DNA of 64,000 bases from Glycomyces sp. L485 (GCF_022548875.1 NZ_JAKZEW010000006.1:43108-107107); one strand, 5' to 3'. Shown: positions 8,639 through 18,110, counted from the first letter of the stretch. The notes: a model not told the origin generated them from the letters alone. Program-made: numbers and translations.

Positions 8639-8771
8639 GCGTCAGCGGTCCGACACTGTATTCCGGAAAATCGAGGCCGTTGATGTGTCGCTGCCGGGCG
8701 AAGCCCGACCTTTGGAGGGTCTTGAAGTGGGCGGACCCGTTTTGGAGGAGAGGCGGTTAAGCCTCGGAGTC

Positions 8772-8781
8772 GATATATATC
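8772..8781. repeat. AT-core palindrome GATATATATC, copy 1 (intergenic)
   Basis: A perfect 10-bp palindrome in the non-coding interval between the pgsA-like gene and the membrane-protein gene at 8844. The same sequence occurs at 37592 and 49057, both times inside coding sequence. Confidence 0.6.
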
Positions 8782-8804
8782 TAGAAGAAAACGTGATAGG
8801 AAAC

Positions 8805-8831
8805 AACCCGGACCGAGGTTCGGCCCGGGTT
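8805..8831 (-). terminator. intrinsic-type terminator after the membrane-protein gene
   Basis: Minus strand: AACCCGG and CCGGGTT arms, with an inner TCGG/CCGA extension, form a G/C-rich hairpin followed by GTTGTTTCC. It begins 12 nt after the stop codon of the gene ending at 8844. Confidence 0.75.
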
Positions 8832-8843
8832 GCGTCGTTCGTC

Positions 8844-9470
8844 TTACTCGGTGGGGGCGCCCGGGATGTACGTCGTCGGCGCCTCCTTGCGGAAGTAGGC
8901 GTTCGCGCTGGGCACGGCGAGCAGGATGATCACCAGAATCGAGCCGAGCGTGGCCAGGGCGACCACGACCCAGTCGACGAGGACGCTCCAGCCCGGGTAG
9001 ACGCCGTACACGGCGTCGACGAGGGCTTCCACGTCGACCTCCTGGAGGTCTTCGTTCGGGGAGCTGTCGAAGGCGAACTGCAGGAACTGCGCCAAGAAGA
9101 GCTGCCCGGCGAACAGGAAGGCGCCGCAGATGAGCACCAGGGGTTGGAAGATCCACGTCAGGATGCGCCCGACGCGGTTGCCCGCTGCGTTGAGCATCGC
9201 CAGCACCACCAGCAGCGCCACGATGACGAGGGCGAACACGAGGTCCCCCGCGCCGCCGCCGAAGTTCGCGGTGTTGCCGGGGATCTCGGCGATGTCGAAG
9301 CCCTGATCGGCGAGCTCGGCCTCGAACGCGTCATTGGCCTTCGAGCCGTATACGAAGCCGACGACGGCGGAGACCGCCAGCGCGGCGGCGAGCAGGAGCT
9401 GCAACCAGACGGCGACGGTCACCGAGCCGGGGCGGGGCTTCTTCTCCATGGGCTGGGGTGTTGTGGACAT
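8844..9470 (-). CDS. small integral membrane protein, function unknown
   Basis: The protein has 208 residues. A short Pro/Lys-rich cytoplasmic start is followed by four predicted membrane helices (about 20-42, 75-100, 110-138 and 160-190), with an acidic extracellular stretch (SSPNEDLQEVDVEALVDAVYG) between helices three and four. I recognise no named family. The ATG at 9470 follows GGAGGAACA; the longer reading to 9509 has no ribosome site. It stands alone, with its own terminator. Confidence 0.75.
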   Translation of the reverse strand: MSTTPQPMEKKPRPGSVTVAVWLQLLLAAALAVSAVVGFVYGSKANDAFEAELADQGFDIAEIPGNTANFGGGAGDLVFALVIVALLVVLAMLNAAGNRVGRILTWIFQPLVLICGAFLFAGQLFLAQFLQFAFDSSPNEDLQEVDVEALVDAVYGVYPGWSVLVDWVVVALATLGSILVIILLAVPSANAYFRKEAPTTYIPGAPTE

Positions 9471-9568
9471 TGTTCCTCCAATGATCGATGCCCACAACGT
9501 ACCAAGCATCGAAAACCTTCGCTGGAAGGAATCTCCGTCCTACTTGAGTATGACTCGCGTCTAGTCGC

Positions 9569-10168
9569 CTAGGAGGGCGTGTTCGCGCGGCGTCGGCGCA
9601 CGGCCAGCGCCGCGCCGATCACGCAGCCGCTCATGGGGACGAAGAGGATCCACAGTGCCCATGTGGAGACGACCAGGACCAGCAGCCCACCCAGGAGGAT
9701 TCCGGTGCCGCTGAAATCCTCTTTGGCCTCGTCGGCGGCGCCGGCGAAGAGGGCCTTCCATGAGGCGCCCGGACCCCACGCGGTCGCCGCCCGCAGCAGC
9801 ACCGACGCCGCCGTGGCGGCGATCGCCATCGTCAGCAGGGCCGTCCAGGACCGTCCGGGGACGCCCTCGATGGTGAGCAGGGCGAGGTTGAGCCCGAGCG
9901 CGAGCGCGGCGCCGACGGCGGCCAGGCCGACGATCCAGCCGCCGCGCCAGGCCGATCGGCAGTCGCGGACGAAGTCGCCCAGCGAGGAGGAGGTGCCGTC
10001 GAGGAATCCCGCCAGGTGGCGGCTCGAGGCGGCGAGCGCGGCCGGGATCGTCACGAGCGGCAGTGCCGCGACCGTGAACCACACGCCGGTGAGGATGCAC
10101 TCGGCGAACAGCGCGAACGGTCTCGTCCCGTAGGTGTAGCTTGTGCGCGTCGTCCCGGCCGCCTTCAT
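9569..10168 (-). CDS. DUF624/YesL-like membrane protein of the sugar operon
   Basis: A 199-residue membrane protein with about five hydrophobic helices and the family-like features FALFAECILTGVWFTVAALP and LVTIPAALAASSRHLAGF. DUF624 (YesL) proteins are habitually encoded next to CUT1 sugar ABC transporters for plant-derived oligosaccharides. Here the gene is the last of the rhamnose operon, 6 nt after the second permease. Its molecular role is unknown. Confidence 0.8.
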   Translation of the reverse strand: MKAAGTTRTSYTYGTRPFALFAECILTGVWFTVAALPLVTIPAALAASSRHLAGFLDGTSSSLGDFVRDCRSAWRGGWIVGLAAVGAALALGLNLALLTIEGVPGRSWTALLTMAIAATAASVLLRAATAWGPGASWKALFAGAADEAKEDFSGTGILLGGLLVLVVSTWALWILFVPMSGCVIGAALAVRRRRANTPS

Positions 10169-10174
10169 CGTCGC

Positions 10175-11062
10175 CTACCCCTTCACGCCGGAGGTCGCTA
10201 TGCCCCGGATGAGGAAGCGCTGGAACACCAGGAAGAACAGCACCACCGGGATCAGCGACAGCAGGGTCATGGCCATCATGCCGCCCCAGTTGGTGACGCC
10301 CTCGGAGTTCGAGTACGACTGCAGCAGGCGCGGCAGCGGGAACTTCTCCATGTCGTACAGGTAGATCAACGGCCCGAGGAAGTCGTTCCACGACCAGATG
10401 AAGGTGAAGATCGACGAGGTGATGACCGCCGGGCGCAGCAGGGGCAGCAGGATCGAGAAGAACACCCTGAAGTGCCCGGCCCCGTCGATCGTGGCCGCCT
10501 GGTCGAGTTCCCTCGGGATTCCCCGCATGAACTGGATGTACAGGAACACGAAGAACGCGTCCAGCGCCAGGAACTTGCCGATCACCAAGGGCACGTACGA
10601 GTTGGTCAGCTGCAGCTCGGAGAAGATCAGGTACTGCGGGATCAGCATGACCTGTCCGGGCAGCAGCAGTGTCGCGATGACGATCCCGAGCATGAGCGTG
10701 CGTCCGGGGAAACGGAGCCGGCCCAGAGCGTAGGCGGTCATAGCGCACGAGGCGACCACTCCGATCACCGACAGGCCCGCGATGACGAAGGAGTTCCAGA
10801 AGAACTTCCACAGCGGGATCCCGGCCAGTCCGTCGAAGGCGGAGGCGAAGTGCTCCCAGGTCACCGTCTCGGGCCACAGCCCGGTGTCGGTGATGATGTC
10901 GGTGTTGCCCTTGAGACTGGCGGCGATGACCCATACCAGCGGGTAGAGCACGATCGCCAGGACGGCGATCATGATCAGGTGCCAGGCCCAGGACTTGGCC
11001 CGTTCGGAGGCGGGCTCGGTGTTGCGGACGATCTCGCGTCCGGATGCGGTCTTGGCCGTCAT
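10175..11062 (-). CDS. carbohydrate ABC transporter permease (CUT1, MalG-like)
   Basis: A 295-residue inner-membrane permease with six helices. The EAA loop (ELDQAATIDGAGHFRVFFSI, about 190-210) contacts the ATPase. The ATG at 11062 overlaps the preceding permease stop as ATGA, and GAGGACAA precedes it. It forms the transporter with the genes at 11059 and 12075. No ATPase is encoded nearby, which is common for CUT1 systems that share a MsiK-type ATPase. Confidence 0.92.
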   Translation of the reverse strand: MTAKTASGREIVRNTEPASERAKSWAWHLIMIAVLAIVLYPLVWVIAASLKGNTDIITDTGLWPETVTWEHFASAFDGLAGIPLWKFFWNSFVIAGLSVIGVVASCAMTAYALGRLRFPGRTLMLGIVIATLLLPGQVMLIPQYLIFSELQLTNSYVPLVIGKFLALDAFFVFLYIQFMRGIPRELDQAATIDGAGHFRVFFSILLPLLRPAVITSSIFTFIWSWNDFLGPLIYLYDMEKFPLPRLLQSYSNSEGVTNWGGMMAMTLLSLIPVVLFFLVFQRFLIRGIATSGVKG

Positions 11063-12054
11063 TTGTCCTCCGCGGCGTAGAAGACGAGCTGCTTGGCGGC
11101 CCGGAACATGATCAGGGTGACGATCCCGACCGCGACGACCAGCAGCCAGGCGTAGGCCGAGGCGTAGCCCATCCGGAAGTCGGTGAACGCGAGGGTGTAG
11201 ATCCGCACCGTGTAGAACAGGGTCGACCAGGCCGGGGATCCGGCCTCGCCGCCGATGATGTAGGCGGGACCGAACACCTGGAAGGCGCCGACGGTCTCCA
11301 TCAGGACGTTGAAGAAGATCACCGGGGAGAGCATCGGCAGCGTGATGTGGACGAATTTCTTCCACTTGCCGGCGCCGTCGACGTCGGCGGCCTCGTACAG
11401 CTCCTGGGGGACCTGCATCAGCCCGGCCAAGAAGATGACCATGGGGGCGCCGAAGCTCCACACCGCCAGGATGACGAGCATCAGGATCGACACGGACGGA
11501 TTGCCGAGGAACCCGCCGCCGTCCCAACCGAAGGAGCTCATGATGCTGTCCTGGACGCCGTCGTTGGAGAACAGGGCCTTCCAGATCAGTGCGATGCCGA
11601 CGCTCATGGCGATGAGGCTGGGCATGTAGAACGCGGCTCGGTAGAAGCCCATGCCGCGCCGCTTCTGGGACAGGAGCATCGCCACGGCCAGGGACGCGAC
11701 GAGCTTGACCGGGACGGCCAGGACGACGTAGATGATGGTCACGCGCACGGCGCGGGCGAACATCGGGTCGTCGAACATGGCCGTGTAGTTGGCGAATCCG
11801 ATCCAGTCGCCGCCTCGGATGAGGTGGTAGTCGGTGAACGACAGGTACAGCGACCAGGCCATCGGGCCGACGGTGAGGACCGCGGTGCCGATGAGCCAGG
11901 GGATCATGAATGTATAGCCGGCCAGACGCTCGCCGCCCCGGATGCCCGGGGAGCGGCGCTTTGCCGCTCCCCGGGCCCCGCGATCCGGCGGCGCTCCAGG
12001 CTCACCGGCCGTGCCGGACTCCGGCTCGGCGGCGGTGGAAGGTGAAGCAGACAC
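11059..12054 (-). CDS. sugar ABC transporter permease (CUT1, MalF/UgpA-like)
   Basis: A 331-residue permease with a Pro/Ala/Arg-rich cytoplasmic N-terminus (about 1-45) and six helices. The EAA loop ELYEAADVDGAGKWKKF is typical of CUT1 permeases. The start is GTG at 12054 with GAGGGAA upstream, 20 nt after the binding-protein gene. It pairs with the permease at 10175 to form the membrane channel of the rhamnose-operon transporter. Confidence 0.92.
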   Translation of the reverse strand: MSASPSTAAEPESGTAGEPGAPPDRGARGAAKRRSPGIRGGERLAGYTFMIPWLIGTAVLTVGPMAWSLYLSFTDYHLIRGGDWIGFANYTAMFDDPMFARAVRVTIIYVVLAVPVKLVASLAVAMLLSQKRRGMGFYRAAFYMPSLIAMSVGIALIWKALFSNDGVQDSIMSSFGWDGGGFLGNPSVSILMLVILAVWSFGAPMVIFLAGLMQVPQELYEAADVDGAGKWKKFVHITLPMLSPVIFFNVLMETVGAFQVFGPAYIIGGEAGSPAWSTLFYTVRIYTLAFTDFRMGYASAYAWLLVVAVGIVTLIMFRAAKQLVFYAAEDK

Positions 12055-12074
12055 GGTGGATTCCCTCGGGTTGA

Positions 12075-13370
12075 TTACTGCTCGGACGCCAGCAGGGTCT
12101 CGGCCTCAGTGAAGAAGGTGTCGGCGCCGTCTTCGGCCGAGAGCTCCTCGAACAGGACCTGCTCGTAGACTTCGGCGAACTTCTGCTCGATCGAGCCGGT
12201 CGCCGCCGGCGGGGGCGGCGGAGGCGAGGCCAGGTACTGCTCGACGCTGGCCTCGTAGTCGAGGACCTGCTGGGAGACCTCGTCGACCTCGACGTTGTCG
12301 CGACCGACGTTGGTGGCCGGGACGCCTCGGTTGGTGCCGAGGATGGCGATGGCCTCGGGGTCGGTCAGCAGGAAGTCGATCAGCTTGGCCGACTCGTCCG
12401 GGTGTTCGGTGTTGGCGCCGACCACGAACTGCATCGACGGCTTGAGGTACAGGCCGATGTTGTTCGGGTCCTGCGAAGGCGGCGCGGCCAGGGCCAGTGT
12501 TCCGCCGTTCTCGGCGACGGCCGGGGCGAACCACGGCATGAAGTTGTCCCAGCCGATCTCCGAGCCGAGCGCGTCGAGGACGAGGCCGCCCTCTTCCCAC
12601 TGGCTGGTGGTGCCGATGTCGGGGACGACCCCGTCCGCGGCCAGGTCTTGGTTCATCGACCACCACTCGACGAGCTGGGCCTTGTCGAAGTTCAGGGCCG
12701 TGCCGTCCTCGGTGTAGAAGCTGCCGCCCGCCTGGCGGAGCCACAGCTCCATGAAGTGGTACTGCCCGGCGAAGTCGCCGCCGCCCCACTTGCCGTCCTC
12801 CGCGAGGTTCTCGGTGACCTCGCGCATCGCCTTCTGGTAGTCCGCCCAGGTGTAGCCGGGCTCGAGGGTGACGCCGGCGGCCTCGAACCAGTCGGCGCGG
12901 TAGACCAGGCCGAGGGTGTTGCCGGCGACCGGGACGGCCACCAGTTCACCGTTGACGTACCCGGTGTCGAGGAAGCCCTCGATGAAGTCCGAGGTGTCGA
13001 CCAGGCCGTCGAGCGGCAGCAGCATGCCGTTGCCGCCGAACTGGAGCAGCCGCGAGTAGTCCATCTGGAACACGTCGGGCAGGTCCTGCCCGGCCATCCG
13101 GGTGGTCATCGTCTGCCAGTAGTCGGGGAAGTCGGCGAAGTTGGTGGTGACCGTGATGCCCTCGTTCTTCTCCTCGAACAGGTCGACGGCCTGACGGGTG
13201 ATCTCGGCGCGGTCGTCGTTGCCCCACCATTCGAAGCTCAGTTCGATGGGGTCGTCGGCGGTGCCGGCCGGGCCGTCGTCGCCGCATGCGGCGGTCATGC
13301 CGAGGGCGGCGGCCGCGCCGGCGCCTCCCAGCAGGGTGCGGCGGCGGGCGCGATACGGGTAGCGATTCAT
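12075..13370 (-). CDS. extracellular sugar-binding lipoprotein (CUT1)
   Basis: The protein has 431 residues. A basic N-terminus with RARRRTLLGG (twin-arginine-like) leads into a lipobox ending TAAC, with Cys29 as the likely lipid anchor. The mature domain has the family-1 solute-binding fold signatures IELSFEWWGNDDR and FQMDYSRLLQFGGNGMLLPL. A PPPPPP run lies near residue 380. It sits between rhaB and the permeases. The ligand is probably rhamnose or a rhamnose-containing oligosaccharide, inferred from context only. The ribosome site AAGGAG is about 10 nt before the ATG. Confidence 0.9.
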   Translation of the reverse strand: MNRYPYRARRRTLLGGAGAAAALGMTAACGDDGPAGTADDPIELSFEWWGNDDRAEITRQAVDLFEEKNEGITVTTNFADFPDYWQTMTTRMAGQDLPDVFQMDYSRLLQFGGNGMLLPLDGLVDTSDFIEGFLDTGYVNGELVAVPVAGNTLGLVYRADWFEAAGVTLEPGYTWADYQKAMREVTENLAEDGKWGGGDFAGQYHFMELWLRQAGGSFYTEDGTALNFDKAQLVEWWSMNQDLAADGVVPDIGTTSQWEEGGLVLDALGSEIGWDNFMPWFAPAVAENGGTLALAAPPSQDPNNIGLYLKPSMQFVVGANTEHPDESAKLIDFLLTDPEAIAILGTNRGVPATNVGRDNVEVDEVSQQVLDYEASVEQYLASPPPPPPAATGSIEQKFAEVYEQVLFEELSAEDGADTFFTEAETLLASEQ

Positions 13371-13451
13371 CGTCGTTGTTCTCCTTCTTACAGAGGGGTC
13401 CCGCTCTCGCGGGCCATCAGGATCTATTCAGTTGTTCCCCGGCCGGTTTAC

Positions 13452-14909
13452 TCAGCCGGGGAAGTCTCGGAGTCGGGCCGCTGCGTCTCGCCACTGCCCT
13501 TCGGTGCCGCGCGGGGTGTGCCGTCGCGGGTTCGCGGAGGCTCTTGCGGCCTCGCGTCGGGCGACCGGGCCCGGGGCGATGAGGCCGAGCGCCTGGGCTT
13601 GGACCAGTGCGTTGCCGAGAGCGGTCGCCTCGTCGGGTCCGGCCAGGACGGTGCGGCCGGTGGCGTCGGCGGTAAGCTGGCACAGCAGTTCGTTGTTCGA
13701 GCCGCCGCCGACGATGTGGATGAGGTCGATCTCGGTGTCGCCGGCGGCCTCGAGCCCTTCGATGGCGCGGCGGTGGGCCAGCGCGAGCGAGTCGAGGATG
13801 CAGGCGGCGATCTCGGCGGGCGTGTCGGGGACGGCCTGGCCGGTCCGACGGCAGTAGTCGCGCACGCGCGCGGGCATGTCGCCGGGTTCGGCGAAGACCG
13901 GGTCGTCGGGGTCGAGGAGCGAGCGCAGGCGGGGTGCTTCGGCGGCTTCCTTGAGGAGGTCGCCGAGGTCGGGTCCGGTGCCGCTTCGGTGCCAGGCCCG
14001 CATGGACTCTTGGAGGAGCCACAGGCCGGCGACGTTGCGCAGGAACCTGATCGAGCCGTCCGCGCCGCGTTCGTTGGTGAAGCCGGCGTCGCGGGCTTCG
14101 GCGGTGAGGACGGGGGTGGGGCGTTCGGTGCCGACCAGGGACCAGGTGCCGCAGGAGATGTAGGCGGCGTTGTCGGTCTCGTAGGGGACGGCGGCGACGG
14201 CGGAGGCGGTGTCGTGGCTGGCGGTGGCGATGACCTTGGTGCCGGAGCCGAGGCCGGTGTCGGCGGCGACGGCGTCGGTGAGCCCGCCGAGGACGGTCCC
14301 GGTGGGGGTGACGGGGCCGAGCAGGTCGGTGCGGACGCCCGCGGCGGTGCAGATCTCGTGCGCCCAGGTGCCGGTGGCCTGGTCGATCAGGCCGGTCGTG
14401 GAGGCGTTGGTGGCTTCGCAGGCGTAGGCGCCGGAGAGCCAGTAGCAGAACAGGTCCGGGATCAGCAGGAGCCGGTCGGCCGCCTGGAGTGTCTCGTTCC
14501 GCTCGGCGGCGAGCTGGAAGACGGTGTTGAACGGCTGGTGCTGGATGCCGGTGCGGGCGTAGAGGGTTTCGGCGCCTGCGGATTCCAGGACCCTCTCGCG
14601 GGGGCCGCGGGTGCGGCCGTCGCGGTAGCAGACGGGGGTGCCGAGGAGGTCGCCGTCCGCGTCGAGGAGGGCGTAGTCGACCGCCCAGGAGTCGACGCCG
14701 ATCGCCTCGGCGCCGTCGAGCGCGCGGAGTCCTTCGAGGACGCCGCTCCAGAGCCCGAACACGTCCCAGTAGAGGCGTCCGGCGGTTTCGACGGCGCGGT
14801 TGGGGAACCGGGCGGCCTCGGTCAGGCCGATCCGGTTCCCTTCCACTGCGGCGGCCATGACCCGTCCTGAGGACGCGCCGAGGTCGACCGCGGCCAGCAC
14901 TCGTGTCAT
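13452..14909 (-). CDS. rhaB: rhamnulokinase
   Basis: A 485-residue FGGY-type kinase that phosphorylates L-rhamnulose with ATP. The N-terminal phosphate-binding motif is VDLGASSGRVMAA (8-20); IGVDSWAVDYALLD and the C-terminal HIVGGGSNNELLCQLTAD adenine/phosphate segment are characteristic of RhaB. The ATG at 14909 overlaps the stop of the aldolase fusion gene (ATGA), so the two are probably translationally coupled. The gap to the sugar-binding protein is 81 nt. Confidence 0.96.
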   Translation of the reverse strand: MTRVLAAVDLGASSGRVMAAAVEGNRIGLTEAARFPNRAVETAGRLYWDVFGLWSGVLEGLRALDGAEAIGVDSWAVDYALLDADGDLLGTPVCYRDGRTRGPRERVLESAGAETLYARTGIQHQPFNTVFQLAAERNETLQAADRLLLIPDLFCYWLSGAYACEATNASTTGLIDQATGTWAHEICTAAGVRTDLLGPVTPTGTVLGGLTDAVAADTGLGSGTKVIATASHDTASAVAAVPYETDNAAYISCGTWSLVGTERPTPVLTAEARDAGFTNERGADGSIRFLRNVAGLWLLQESMRAWHRSGTGPDLGDLLKEAAEAPRLRSLLDPDDPVFAEPGDMPARVRDYCRRTGQAVPDTPAEIAACILDSLALAHRRAIEGLEAAGDTEIDLIHIVGGGSNNELLCQLTADATGRTVLAGPDEATALGNALVQAQALGLIAPGPVARREAARASANPRRHTPRGTEGQWRDAAARLRDFPG

Positions 14910-16939
14910 CGCAGGAATCCCTGGGGGTTGCCCGAGTCGACGGGGATGTGGACGCCGGTGGTCAGGCCGAGGTCGGGGCCGACGAGGGCGTAGACGGCGT
15001 CGGCGACCGATTCGGGGAGGACCTCGCGGCGCAGGAGCGTGCGTCCGGCGTAGTACTTGCCGAGTTCCTCCTCTTTGACGCCGTAGACGGCGGCGCGTTT
15101 GGCGCCCCAGCCGCCGGCGAAGATGCCCGAGCCGCGGACGACGCCGTCGGGGTTGACGCCGTTGACGCGGATGCCGTGCTCGCCGAGTTCGGCGGCGAGC
15201 AGGCGCACCTGGTGGGCCTGGTCGGCCTTGGTGGCCGAGTAGGCGATGTTCTTGGGGCCGGCGAACACGGCGTTCTTGGAGACGATGTAGACGATGTCGC
15301 CGCCCATGCGCTGGGCGATCATGAGTTTCGCGGCCTCGCGGCTGACCAGGAACGAGCCCTTGGCCATGACGTCGTGCTGGAGGTCCCAGTCGGCGGCGGT
15401 CGTCTCGACCAGGGGCTTGGACTGGGACAGGCCGGCGTTGTTGACGACCAGGTCGACGCCGCCGAACGCGAGCGCGGCCTTCGCCATCGCGGTCTCGATG
15501 GCCGCTTCGTCGGTCACGTTGGCGGCCAGGCCGATCGCGACGTCGGCGCTGCCGATCTCCGCGGCGGCCTCGATCGCCTTGGCCTCGTCGAGGTCGGCGA
15601 TGACGACGCAGGCGCCCTCGCCGGCGAGTCGGGCGGCGGTGGCCTTGCCGATGCCGCTGGCGGCGCCGGTGATCAGGGCGACGCGGCCGGCCAGCGGTTT
15701 CGGCTCCGGGAGGCGCTTGAGTTTTGCCTCTTCGAGGGCCCAGTACTCGATGCGGAACTTCTCGGACTCGTCGATGGGCTTGTAGCTCGACAGGGCCTCG
15801 GCGCCGCGCATGACGTTGACGGCGTTGATGTAGAACTCGCCGGCGACCCTCGCGGTCTTCTTGTCGGCGCCGAAGGAGAACATGCCGACGCCGGGGACGA
15901 GGACGATCGCGGGGTCGGCCCCGCGCATCGCCGGCGAATCGGGCTCGGCGTGGCGCTCGTAGTAGGCGCGGTAGTCCTCGCGGTAGGCCGCGTGACGCTC
16001 CTTGAGGTGCTCGACGACCTCTTCGAGGGGCGCGTCGGCGGCGGTCTCGACCACGAGCGGGCGGACCTTGGTGCGCAGGAAGTGGTCGGGGCAGGAGGTC
16101 CCGAGCGCCGCCAGGTCGGGCATCTTCTCAGTGGAGAGGAACTCGAGGACGGCGTCGTCGTCGCAGAAGTGCCCGACCTGGCGGCGGTCGGTGGAGGCCA
16201 GGCCGCGGACGACGGGTGCGAGGGCGGCGGCGCGCTCGAGGCGGGCGGCGTCCTCGAGCGGCGCCCACTTGGCGACGCGGGCCCCGAAGGGCTCGGTCTT
16301 GCCGCGTTCGGCGATGAAGGTCTCGCAGCCGCGGATGATCTCCAGGGAGTTGGCTTCGCATTCGGCTGCGGTGTCGCCCCAGGCGGTGATGCCGTGGCCG
16401 CCGAGGATGCAGCCGATGGCCTGGGGGTTGGCCCGCTTGATCTCGGCGATGTCGAGCCCGAGCTGGAAGCCGGGGCGGCGCCACGGGACCCACACGACGC
16501 GGTCCGCAAAGCATTCCTTGGTCAGGGCCGGGCCGTCGGCCGCGGTGGCGAAGGCGATCCCGGAGTCGGGGTGGAGGTGGTCGACGTGGTCGGCGTCGAC
16601 CAGGCCGTGCATCGCGGTGTCGATGGAGGGGGCGGCTCCTCCCCTGCCGTGGAGGCAGTAGTCGAAGCGGGCGACCATCTCGTCCTCGGCCTCGATGCCG
16701 GGGTAGGTGTCGACCATGGCGCGCAGCCGGTCGAGGCGGAGCACGGCCAGACCTGCGGCCTTGAGGGTGCCGAGGTCGCCGCCGGAGCCCTTGACCCACA
16801 GCAGGTCGACGTCGGCGCCGGTGACCGGGTCGGTCTCGGTGCCTTTGGCGGAGGTGTTGCCGCCGGCGAAGTTCGTGTTGCGCTTGTCGGCGCCGAGGCG
16901 GTTGGAGCGGGCGATGAGGTCTGCTACGGGGTTGCTCAC
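14906..16939 (-). CDS. bifunctional rhamnulose-1-phosphate aldolase / short-chain dehydrogenase
   Basis: A 677-residue fusion. Residues 1 to about 410 are a class II aldolase/adducin domain, with GGNTSAKG near the start and the zinc-histidine region HGITAWGD. From about 420 a short-chain dehydrogenase follows: VALITGAASGIGKATAARLA (Rossmann), VVNNAGLS, then YSATKADQ (Tyr-x3-Lys). Such fusions (RhaD/YuxG/RhaEW type) cleave rhamnulose-1-phosphate to dihydroxyacetone phosphate and L-lactaldehyde and act on the aldehyde or related polyols. The GTG at 16939 begins 1 nt after the rhaI stop. Confidence 0.94.
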   Translation of the reverse strand: MSNPVADLIARSNRLGADKRNTNFAGGNTSAKGTETDPVTGADVDLLWVKGSGGDLGTLKAAGLAVLRLDRLRAMVDTYPGIEAEDEMVARFDYCLHGRGGAAPSIDTAMHGLVDADHVDHLHPDSGIAFATAADGPALTKECFADRVVWVPWRRPGFQLGLDIAEIKRANPQAIGCILGGHGITAWGDTAAECEANSLEIIRGCETFIAERGKTEPFGARVAKWAPLEDAARLERAAALAPVVRGLASTDRRQVGHFCDDDAVLEFLSTEKMPDLAALGTSCPDHFLRTKVRPLVVETAADAPLEEVVEHLKERHAAYREDYRAYYERHAEPDSPAMRGADPAIVLVPGVGMFSFGADKKTARVAGEFYINAVNVMRGAEALSSYKPIDESEKFRIEYWALEEAKLKRLPEPKPLAGRVALITGAASGIGKATAARLAGEGACVVIADLDEAKAIEAAAEIGSADVAIGLAANVTDEAAIETAMAKAALAFGGVDLVVNNAGLSQSKPLVETTAADWDLQHDVMAKGSFLVSREAAKLMIAQRMGGDIVYIVSKNAVFAGPKNIAYSATKADQAHQVRLLAAELGEHGIRVNGVNPDGVVRGSGIFAGGWGAKRAAVYGVKEEELGKYYAGRTLLRREVLPESVADAVYALVGPDLGLTTGVHIPVDSGNPQGFLR

Positions 16940-16940
16940 G

Positions 16941-18110
16941 TCAGGCCCCCCATCCGGCGGCCTGGCCGCCTTGGCGCTCGGCTTGGACCTTCGCGGTGTA
17001 TCCCGAGGCGGCGAAGGCCGCGACCGGGTCGGTGGCGAGGCCCTGCTCCTCGCGGAGTTCGGCCAGCAGCGGGCGCACGTCGGTGTTGTAGGCGTCCATC
17101 AGGACCGCGTTGGCGCCCAGCACATCGCCGGCGGCCTGCGCGGCTTCGAGCGCGTCGTGGTCGACCAGGAGGGCCTTCGCGGTGGCCTCCTGGGCGTTCA
17201 TGACCGAGCGGATGACCGCGGGGATCTTCGGCTCGATGTTGTGGCACTGGTCGAGCATGTAGGCGATGCCGGAGTCGGTGCCGACCGCGCCGCGAAGCGC
17301 GAGCTCGTGCATGATGCGGAACAGTTGGAAGGGGTCGGCTGCGCCGACCATGAGGTCGTCGTCGGCGTAGAAGCGCGAGTTGAAGTCGAAGCCGCCGAGC
17401 TTGCCCTGGCGCAGCAGGAACGCGACGATGAACTCGATGTTGGTGCCCGGGGCGTGGTGGCCGGTGTCGATGACGACCTGCGCCTTGGGACCCAGCTCGA
17501 CGCAGTGGGCGTACGAGGTGCCCCAGTCGGGGACGTCGGTGTGGTAGAACGACGGCTCGAACAGCTTGTATTCGAGCAGCATCCGCTGGTCGTCGCCGAG
17601 GCGGGCGTAGACCTCGGCGAGGACCTCGGCGAGGCGGTCCTGGCGGGCGGCGATCGAGTCCTGGCCGGGGTAGTTGGTGCCGTCGGCGAACCACAGCTTG
17701 AGGTCGTTCGAGCCGACCGCCTCCATGATCTCGATGCATTCGAGGAGGTGGTCGGTGGCCTTGCGTCTGATGCCGGGGTCGGGGTGGCAGACGCTGCCGA
17801 GCATGTAGTCGTCGTCTTGGAAGGTGTTGGAGTTGATCGTCCCGACGCGCACACCGTGGTCGGCCGCGTAGGCGGCGAGCCGGGTGTAGTCCTCGACCTT
17901 GTCCCAGGGGATGTGCAGGGCGACCGAGCCGGCCGCGCCGGTGAACCGGTGGACCGTCGCCGCGTCGGCGATCTTCTCGTAGGGGTCGCGCGGGACTCCC
18001 TGCTGGGAGAACACCTTGAACCTGGTGCCGGAGTTGCCGAACGCCCAGGAGGGGGTCTCGATGTTCTGACTCGTCAGCACCGACTTCGCGTGCGTGACTC
18101 GGTCGCTCAT
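16941..18110 (-). CDS. rhaI: L-rhamnose isomerase (actinobacterial/RhaI type)
   Basis: A 389-residue TIM-barrel sugar isomerase that converts L-rhamnose to L-rhamnulose. Recognisable blocks are SWAFGNSGTRFKVF, HIPWDKVEDY, NSNTFQDDDYMLGSVCHPD, LWFADGTNYPGQD, LLEYKLFEPSFYHTDVPDWG, VIDTGHHAPGTNIE and FDFNSRFYADDDL, carrying the Glu/Asp/His metal ligands. The start is ATG at 18110, overlapping the mutarotase stop (ATGA), with GGAG 7 nt upstream. A reading extending to 18563 would swallow the mutarotase gene and is not the gene. Confidence 0.95.
   Translation of the reverse strand: MSDRVTHAKSVLTSQNIETPSWAFGNSGTRFKVFSQQGVPRDPYEKIADAATVHRFTGAAGSVALHIPWDKVEDYTRLAAYAADHGVRVGTINSNTFQDDDYMLGSVCHPDPGIRRKATDHLLECIEIMEAVGSNDLKLWFADGTNYPGQDSIAARQDRLAEVLAEVYARLGDDQRMLLEYKLFEPSFYHTDVPDWGTSYAHCVELGPKAQVVIDTGHHAPGTNIEFIVAFLLRQGKLGGFDFNSRFYADDDLMVGAADPFQLFRIMHELALRGAVGTDSGIAYMLDQCHNIEPKIPAVIRSVMNAQEATAKALLVDHDALEAAQAAGDVLGANAVLMDAYNTDVRPLLAELREEQGLATDPVAAFAASGYTAKVQAERQGGQAAGWGA

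Noticed and set aside
12220..12235. GGCGGGGGCGGCGG-like repeat as a tandem repeat element
   Set aside because: It encodes a short proline run in the sugar-binding protein; ordinary coding sequence.
12402..14870. An 822-codon plus-strand frame
   Set aside because: Antisense to rhaB and the sugar-binding protein; no recognisable motif.
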